Shown in pieces: positions 57,808 to 64,000 of a stretch of DNA of 64,000 nt. Position numbers and translations under genes: made by a program. The notes under the pieces are model-generated. The model saw only the letters and a program-made list of their open reading frames with translations, made no database searches and had not been told where the DNA came from. Origin of the DNA: Serripes groenlandicus (lineage: Eukaryota; Mollusca; Bivalvia; Cardiida; Cardiidae); assembly GCA_031761405.1 (NCBI GenBank), contig JASEVX010000007.1, positions 29,104,859 through 29,168,858 on the forward strand, written 5' to 3'. How positions within the stretch are numbered: position 1 is the stretch's first letter; each line of letters starts with the position of its first letter.

Positions 57808-58288
57808 GTTAAAAAGCCAAATGAAACTTCTTTCTATAATATAATGTCTCCAAAAAAATGAGCTGGTTATGCGTAATTTGAAAATGTTTCTTTTCTCTGC
57901 CTTTAAAAGGAGATCAGAATATCTCAATGGACAGGATCTATGAATTTCTAAAGTGGATTAAGCTCGTTCTTTTAATATTAGATTATATTTGTATGGCATG
58001 ATTACCGTATGTGATATAATATATGTTTTACTATATACTATAGTTATAGATACTATACTGATTTAACAATTGCGACATGTTTGATTATTGCAATATTAAT
58101 GTTAAACGAATTTGTATAGCAATCATGTTTTTGTAGAAATGGCACATTATTGTTTATTTATATAATTATTAATTTGATTTTATGATATCCCTTACACAAA
58201 ATCACAATTTGTAAAATGTATAAATGTATACAACTTGTGTATGGGCCGGTGGCCCGATTATGCAATATAATCTGAATTGAATTGAATT
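57808..58288 (+). mobile_element. LINE 3' tail inside the array, copy 2
   Basis: Near-identical to 56293-56728, but with about 45 extra bases near its left end (AATGTCTCCAAAAAAATGAG). Array units on both sides also match those around copy 1, so the block was duplicated as a whole. Confidence 0.8.
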
Positions 58289-60531
58289 GATGTTGACAAG
58301 TCCACTGTAAGTGGTTTACGTATTAGCTGATAAACTAGATGTTGACGAGTCCACTTCAAGTGGTTTACATATAAGCTGATAAACTAGATGTTGACACAAC
58401 CATAGTATAGTCCACTGTTAGTGGTTTACATATTATATTATAACTAGATGTTGACGAGACCACTGTAAGTGGTTTATATAAAAAAGCTGATAAACTAGAT
58501 GTTGACGCGACCAGTGTAAATGATTTACATATTAGCTGATTAACAAGATGTTGACGAGACCAGTGTAAGTGATTTACAAATTAGCTTATAAATTAGATGT
58601 TGACGAGTCCAATGTGAGTGGTTGACATATAAGCTGATGAATTAGAAGTTGACGAATCCACTTTACGTGGTTTACATATTAGCTGATAAACTAGATGTTG
58701 ACACAACCAGAGCATAGTCCATTGAGTTATTTACATATAAGCTGAGACACTGGATGTTGACGAGACCAGTTTAAGTGGTTTACATATCAGCTGATATACT
58801 AGATGTTGACAAGTCCACTGTAAGTGGTTTACGTATTAGCTGATGGACTATATGTTGACGAGTCCACTTCAAGTGGTTAACATATTAGCCGATAAACTAG
58901 ATGTTGACACAACCATAACATTGTCCATTGTAAGTAGTTTACCTTTTAGCTGTAAACTAGATGTTGACGACACCACTGTAAGTGGTTTACCTATTAGCTG
59001 ATGAACTAGATGTTGACGAGACCACTGTAAGTGGTTTACGTATTAACTGATAAACTAGATGTTGACGAGTCCACTTCAAGTGGTTTACATATTAGCTGAT
59101 AAACTAGATGTTGACACAACCATAACATAGTCCACTGTAAGTGGTTTAGCTTTTAGCTGTAAACTAGATGTTGACGACACCACTGTAAGTGGTTGACCTA
59201 TTAGCTGATGAATTAGATGTTGACGAGACCACTGTAAGTGATTTACATATAAGCTGATACACTAGATGTTGACGAGACCAGTTTAAGTGGTTTACATATA
59301 AGCTGATATACTAGATGATGACAAGTCCACTGTAAGTGGTTTACGTATTAGCTGATAAACTAGATGTTGACAAGTCCACTTCAAGTGGTTTACATATAAG
59401 CTGATAAACTAGATGTTGACACAACCATAGTATAGTCCATTGTTAGTGGTTTACATATTAGCTGATAACTAGATGTTGACGAGACCAGTGTAAGTGATTT
59501 ACAAATTAGCTGATAAATTATAAGTTGACGAATCCACTTTACGTGGTTTCCATATAAGTGATAAACTAGATGTTGACACAACCATAGCATAGTCCACTGT
59601 AAGTGGTTTACATATTAACTGATACACTCGATTTTGACGAGTCCAATGTGAGTGGTTTACATATAAGCTGATAAACTTGATGTTGACGAGTCCTCTTTAA
59701 GTGGTTTACATATTAGCTGTTACACTAGATGTTGACAAAACCATAGCATAGTCCACTGTTAGTTGTTTACATATTAGCTGATAACTATATGTTGACGAGA
59801 CCAGTGTAAGTGATATTTTTAAATATTAGCTGATAAATTAGATGTTGACGAGTCCACTGTAAGTGGTTTACATATTAGCTAATACACTACATGCTGACGA
59901 ATCCTCTTTAAGTGATTTACATATTAGCTGATAAACCAGATATTGACAGTTTACACATATGCTAATAAACTAGATGTTAACGAATCCACTTGAAGTGGTT
60001 TACATATTAGCTGATACACTAGATGTTGACAAAACAATAGCAGTCCACTGTTAGTTGTTTACATATTAGCTGATAACTAGATGTTGACGAGACCAGTGTA
60101 AGTGATATTTTTAAATATTAGCTGATAAATTAGATGTTGACGAGTCCACTGTAAGTGGTTTACATATTAGCTGATACACTACATGCTGACGAATCCATTT
60201 TAAGTGATTTACATATTAGCTGATAAACCAGATATTGACAGTTTACACATATGCTGATAAACTAGATGTTAACGAATCCACTTGAAGTGGTTTACATATT
60301 AGCTGATAAACTAGATGTTGACACAACATAACATAGTCTACTGTTAGTGGTTTACTTATTAGCGGATAAACTAGATGTTGACACAACCATAGCTTAGTCC
60401 ACTGTAAGTGGTTTACATATTAGCTGATAAACTAGATGTTGACGAATCCACTTTAAGTGGTTTACTTATAAGCTGATAAACTAGATGTTGACTCAACCAT
60501 AGCTTAGTCTACACATTGCTGTTAACCCTTT

Positions 60532-60841
60532 CTCATATACAAAAACACTGCTACAGACAACTTTCAAAACACTTTGACAAAATTAACCCTTTCTATCATA
60601 ACAAGCTGTCTCTCCTGAAATCTGCATTGTTAGCCACTTAGGCATTACATTTGATCAAATTTCATGTTGGATGAAAAATGAAGTGGTCCATTGTTCGAAA
60701 GAATCGACCATGTGAAATTCGGCAGTGAAAGAGTTAAGTGAAGAAAAAAACATTTGAGCAATTTCTCCTTTTGGCACAATGTTTTCAAAAGGCATCTGCT
60801 GCAGAGGCGTCAGAATGTGTCTGTTAATGGTAAAGGGTTAA
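60532..60841 (+). mobile_element. Fold-back TTAA-family element with both ends
   Basis: TTAACCCTTT at 60532 and AAAGGGTTAA ending at 60841 are perfect inverted ends whose outer TTAA would be the target site. The interior carries family arms (GAGCAATTTCTCCTTTTGGC, ACAATGTTTTCAAAAGGC, TGCTGCAGAGGCGTCAGAAT). TTAA targets with CCC/GGG ends are typical of piggyBac-type elements. Confidence 0.75.
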
Positions 60842-62069
60842 CTGATAAGCTTAAAATGTCATACATCTTTAGATATTTCTACTTTTACAAAAAAGTTGAC
60901 ATTTATAAAAAGCCTGGAGAATTGTATCTATACTTTTGTATATATTAGTGAAAAGAAGAAATTGCGCGTTGCACGAAATGTTCCCCTTTTCTCTCAATGT
61001 TTTTAAAGTTTTCTGGGACGCAAGGATGTCGAAAATACGGTATACACGCGCAGTGTTAGACCTTACATTTATTTGCTAGGCAGTTGCAATGACACCTGAC
61101 AATCAGTTTTTAGAATGTACATTTAACAAGCATTATAGTGATATAACACTTTCCCTTGTGCATACGATATCTGACGCCTTAGTAGCAGACAACATTTGAT
61201 AAATAAAATTGGAAAAGGAAGAAATAGCTCAAGATGAGAACATTATCGTTTGTTTTCAATTCTGAATTATTTCCAACTTTCAATTTTAAATAAGTATACT
61301 GCAATACCGTAGCTACTTTGAATCTTTAAACTGGCAAAAAAATACAACCTTCCATTTAGAATAAGGGGGTATATTACTTAAACGATTGAAAATGATGATT
61401 AAATGTGTGTTAATTTTATTAGGCTGGATGGTATCAATCTATATATTCTGCAGTGTACGTTCCGAAGCGCGACCGACGTTTTACGACATTATGATTTATT
61501 AAAGATTGGCTAGATAGATATTCTTGAAATGGTTGGCAAATGGTAGACAAAAACTTTTCCTAAATTATATATCTTTTAAAAAAAAAAAGATCTCAGTCGA
61601 ATTTTTAATAAATTAAAAATAATGTTGTTACTTTTAAAATATGTTTGCTAAACTTTCTTTTTAATTCGCATTTAGTTATCTTATATTTCTTGGCAGATGT
61701 ATGGAATTGATTTCAGCACACAGGTAATTATATTCCCTATTGTCTGCCGTCCGAATTCCACTTCAAACGAGAAAGTGATGGTGATTTTTTTTAACCACAT
61801 TATCTTTATTTCAAAAACATACGTTTTGATGTCAAAAACGACGTTATTTCAAAGGTATAATTCCACCTTAAGAAGATGACTCTTAAATATAAGGTATCAA
61901 TTGAAAAAATCTCATAGTTCAAAATCGATCGAAACGGTACAGAATCTTCAAAAATGCCCCACACAATTTAGATTTCATTTAGGTCCATTCGTACCCAGCC
62001 CAGTAGCGGCCAACATTATTATCGACATTTGAAAAAGTAATTTTGACAAGCGTCATGCGTCTTCCACTA
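60842..62069. other. Intergenic with one decayed fold-back element
   Basis: A weak fold-back copy lies at about 61148-61300 (ACACTTTCCCTTGTGCATAC, GACGCCTTAGTAGCAGACAA). Nothing else is recognised. Confidence 0.4.
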
Positions 62070-62480
62070 AATGGCGTTAACCGTATATGTGGAAAAATAG
62101 TCGGTTGCTTGGAAATAATGCTGTTTGAAGTTCTGGTGTGGGAAAGCCAGGAATCACATGAGTGCGTGAACTAACCGCTGTGATATCGAGGGCTTGGTGT
62201 GAAACGGTTGTAACTAAAAACCTATTTTGAAAACCCTTGTTTAGGGGCAATGTTGACCCCTTTGTAAACAATGCAAATTTAGGTGCCATTGCTCAGAATG
62301 AGCAATAGCACCTAAATTTCCATTGTTTACCAAGAAAAATGATTTAACATTTATAAAGACTTTATGGCGAGGTGATTAACCTTGGTAAAAAAAATACAAA
62401 TTTTAGTTACAACCGTTTCACGCCAAGCCCTCGATATGACTGAAATATTGTTGAAAGCGGCGTTATACCCCAACCAATAA
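62070..62480 (+). mobile_element. SINE interrupted by a nested inverted-repeat element
   Basis: The left part (GGGAAAGCCAGGAATCACAT...ACCGCTGTGATAT) and right part (ATATGACTGAAATATTGTTG...GGCGTTATACCCCAA) are contiguous in other SINE copies of this window. They are split by 62187-62433. Confidence 0.75.
62187..62433. mobile_element. 247-bp inverted-repeat element nested in a SINE
   Basis: Ends CGAGGGCTTGGTGTGAAACG and CGTTTCACGCCAAGCCCTCG form inverted repeats of about 33 bp, flanked by ATAT (62183-62186 and 62434-62437). A second, inner palindrome at 62264-62330 folds on itself (GTAAACAATG...CATTGTTTAC). Non-coding. Confidence 0.85.
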
Positions 62481-62633
62481 AAAAGGTCCATTCGTCCAGA
62501 CTTTGGTCCGTATAAAGTGAATGCTTTTAGTATATATTCCATACATTATTAATTGGGATTTCCGTCTGTCGTAAAACTTGTATCCGAACAACAACTCGTG
62601 CTTACGCGATCGGTTGATATGCACACGTACATA

Positions 62634-63469
62634 TATTATTGCGCGGGTGCCTCAGCACCAGTGCATATATTGGTTGGGAAAAAAACTGTCACTGGTACAA
62701 TGGGCTTGCGTATCCGCCGTGTTTAATCGGATTGATCGCGCATGCGCCGTCTTTAACCGTCAGCTCTCGGATATTTCCGTTGCAGTTCGTCACTAGACTG
62801 GTTCTCGTTCGAGTTTGTATGCGAGTAGTTTTTTTATAATTAAAATGTAAATTTTACATTAAAAACATAAGTTAACGTGTACCGGCGTTAAGCCATCGCG
62901 GGTCACCCATCCAGGCACTTACCGCGATGAACGTTGCTTAACTTTACGAAAAGGTCAACCACTCTACCAACGTCGCTATAAACGCCGATTTACAAAATAA
63001 GGCTGTAAGAAGTGATATTTATACTCGTTCCCGTTACATTTCTCCCTCTTTTTCTTTCGACTTCGACCCGAAGTCACACAACTGAACACAAGCAGTATAC
63101 CAGAGCGGAGTCTATGTAACATCATTGGGATTCACCGGGCTTTTAATAACAGGAACATAGAACTATTTTCATAAATGCGAAGTTATTGTGCTAAATTTTG
63201 CGATTTTTAGAATATATTAAGGGGAAAAAAGGACGCGCATGCGCAGACATATGTTTACAATAATTTTAGTCGATCGAGGTCAACACGTTGGGAAAAGGTA
63301 TTTTTATTTTCGTTTTATGTTTTTAATTAAAAAACTATTGTTATCATATATTTATATCATATATTTAAAAGCGGGTTTCGTGTTTTTCGAATCAAACAGT
63401 ATTTCATAAGCCATAAAATGCTGATTCCCGCACTAACATCGAACTGCTGCATCTTGCAGCAGCTCTTGT
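62634..63469 (-). mobile_element. 836-bp element with 5S rRNA-like core, copy 2
   Basis: End-to-end match to 40013-40849, same orientation, with substitutions and small indels (for example a shorter segment near 62815). The 5S-like segment is at 62949-62881 on the minus strand. Confidence 0.8.
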
Positions 63470-63486
63470 ATATAGAAGTGTATGTT

Positions 63487-63695
63487 TTAAAACCTTTCTT
63501 ACTTTAAACAAAACTGCAGCAAATGTCTATAACAATATTTATATGGGCAAAAAAGTGAAACATCTCTATAAATGAAAGTATAAGCGTTGATTGGAGTTAA
63601 AAGAAAGCAGTGTGGCCAAAAGAGATATTGCAATGTTCTCAAAAGTTGTCTGCTACTGATGTGTTAAAATGGTTAAAACAAAAGGTTAGGAGTTA
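63487..63695 (+). repeat. Fold-back TTAA-family element (decayed)
   Basis: AAACCTTTCTTACTTTAAAC, AAAACTGCAGCAAATG, GTGTGGCCAAAAGAGATATT and AATGTTCTCAAAAGTTGTCT. Confidence 0.5.
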
Positions 63696-63769
63696 ACAGA
63701 TACGGTGTAAAACATTTGATACAAATAACGGCCATACATAGGCACAACTGTTACCTCCTTTCTGTCTGT

Positions 63770-64000
63770 AGACATTATGGTGTACCGCGGACATATCGAT
63801 TTTGTGGGTTTTTTTGTGAAGGTTTTATAGAAGATGAGTTGCATTTCTTATTGTTCTGTCCATTATATACAGATTTACGCGAATCTTACATAGATAAAAG
63901 ATTTTTGAATATTCCTAATGAAAGGTCCTTTTTAAATATAATGTCATGTACAAATGAAACAGTAGTCCGTAATTTGGCAATGTTCTTGTATTATGCATTC
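63770..64000 (+). pseudogene. LINE C-terminal domain, runs off the window
   Basis: One open + frame of 77 codons to the last base: FCGFFCEGFIEDELHFLLFC is the LINE C-x3-C...H-x4-C-type motif, followed by PLYTDLRESYIDKRF. It resembles the end of the LINE at 28290-31460 (EDEYHFFFEC, PLYNTMRDIYFKDY). The upstream part is not recognisable, so this is a 5'-truncated copy. Confidence 0.78.

Larger units (their letters stand above)
54458..60510 (+). repeat. 6-kb tandem array of about 49 bp units
   Basis: Units read CTGATAAACTAGATGTTGAC / GAATCCACTGTAAGTGGTTT / ACATATTAG with many variants; some carry an extra ACACAACCATAACATAG. Larger blocks are duplicated: about 1.5 kb around the two LINE tails, and about 300 bp at 59743-60000 and 60045-60300. 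No coding capacity. Confidence 0.95.

Noticed and set aside
54458..60510. CRISPR-like repeat array
   Set aside because: Units are contiguous variants without unique spacers, and the genome is eukaryotic. It is a minisatellite.

Overview
The window looks like nuclear DNA of a bivalve mollusc, probably a clam-like species. This is an inference from the AT-rich, intron-split animal transporter genes and from repeats typical of bivalve genomes: tRNA-headed SINEs with a tail reading GTTTAACGCCGTTTTCAAC, core-repeat elements carrying GACA/CACA microsatellites, and very abundant fold-back elements. There are no bacterial operons, CRISPR arrays or functional RNA genes. Only one cellular gene family is present; most of the remaining sequence is mobile or tandem repeat DNA.

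The gene family is SLC22 (organic cation/carnitine transporter type, major facilitator superfamily). Copy A on the + strand contributes its last three exons (5387-7533); its upstream exons lie left of the window. Copy B on the - strand is complete: nine exons from 42771 down to 23802 join in phase into a 535-residue protein. The copies lie tail to tail, share exon borders, intron repeats and 3' UTR start, and are about 92-97% identical in the two short exons compared. They differ in the cytoplasmic tail, where copy A has four tandem 8-9 residue units and copy B has one.

Region by region: 1-5386 is copy A intron 6, holding a SINE, a minisatellite remnant and a complete but broken Ty3/gypsy element with unusually short 105-bp LTRs (344-5345, 5-bp target duplication). 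7534-12700 is 3' UTR and old repeats. 12704-16515 is a decayed LINE on the - strand, interrupted by a 564-bp inverted-repeat element and a SINE. 17345-20705 is a second - strand LINE, interrupted by a 1-kb core-repeat element. 22459-23300 is a third LINE fragment. 23802-42771 is SLC22 copy B; its introns hold a LINE fragment, a minisatellite split by a 3.2-kb LINE, SINEs, several inverted-repeat elements and an 837-bp element with a 5S rRNA-like core. 42850-64000 has no recognisable cellular gene. It holds SINEs, a 36-bp coding-phase minisatellite, a pearl-like core-repeat element, a perfect-arm hairpin, a 58-bp tandem array (1.6 kb), a 49-bp tandem array (6 kb) containing a duplicated LINE tail, a second 5S-like element, and the C-terminus of another LINE running off the right edge.

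The most unusual items are two 28-29 bp inverted-repeat insertions each flanked by its own perfect 7-bp direct repeat, the pair of 5S-cored 837-bp elements, a TTAA-flanked fold-back family present in about fifteen copies, and the coding-repeat expansion that separates the two transporters.
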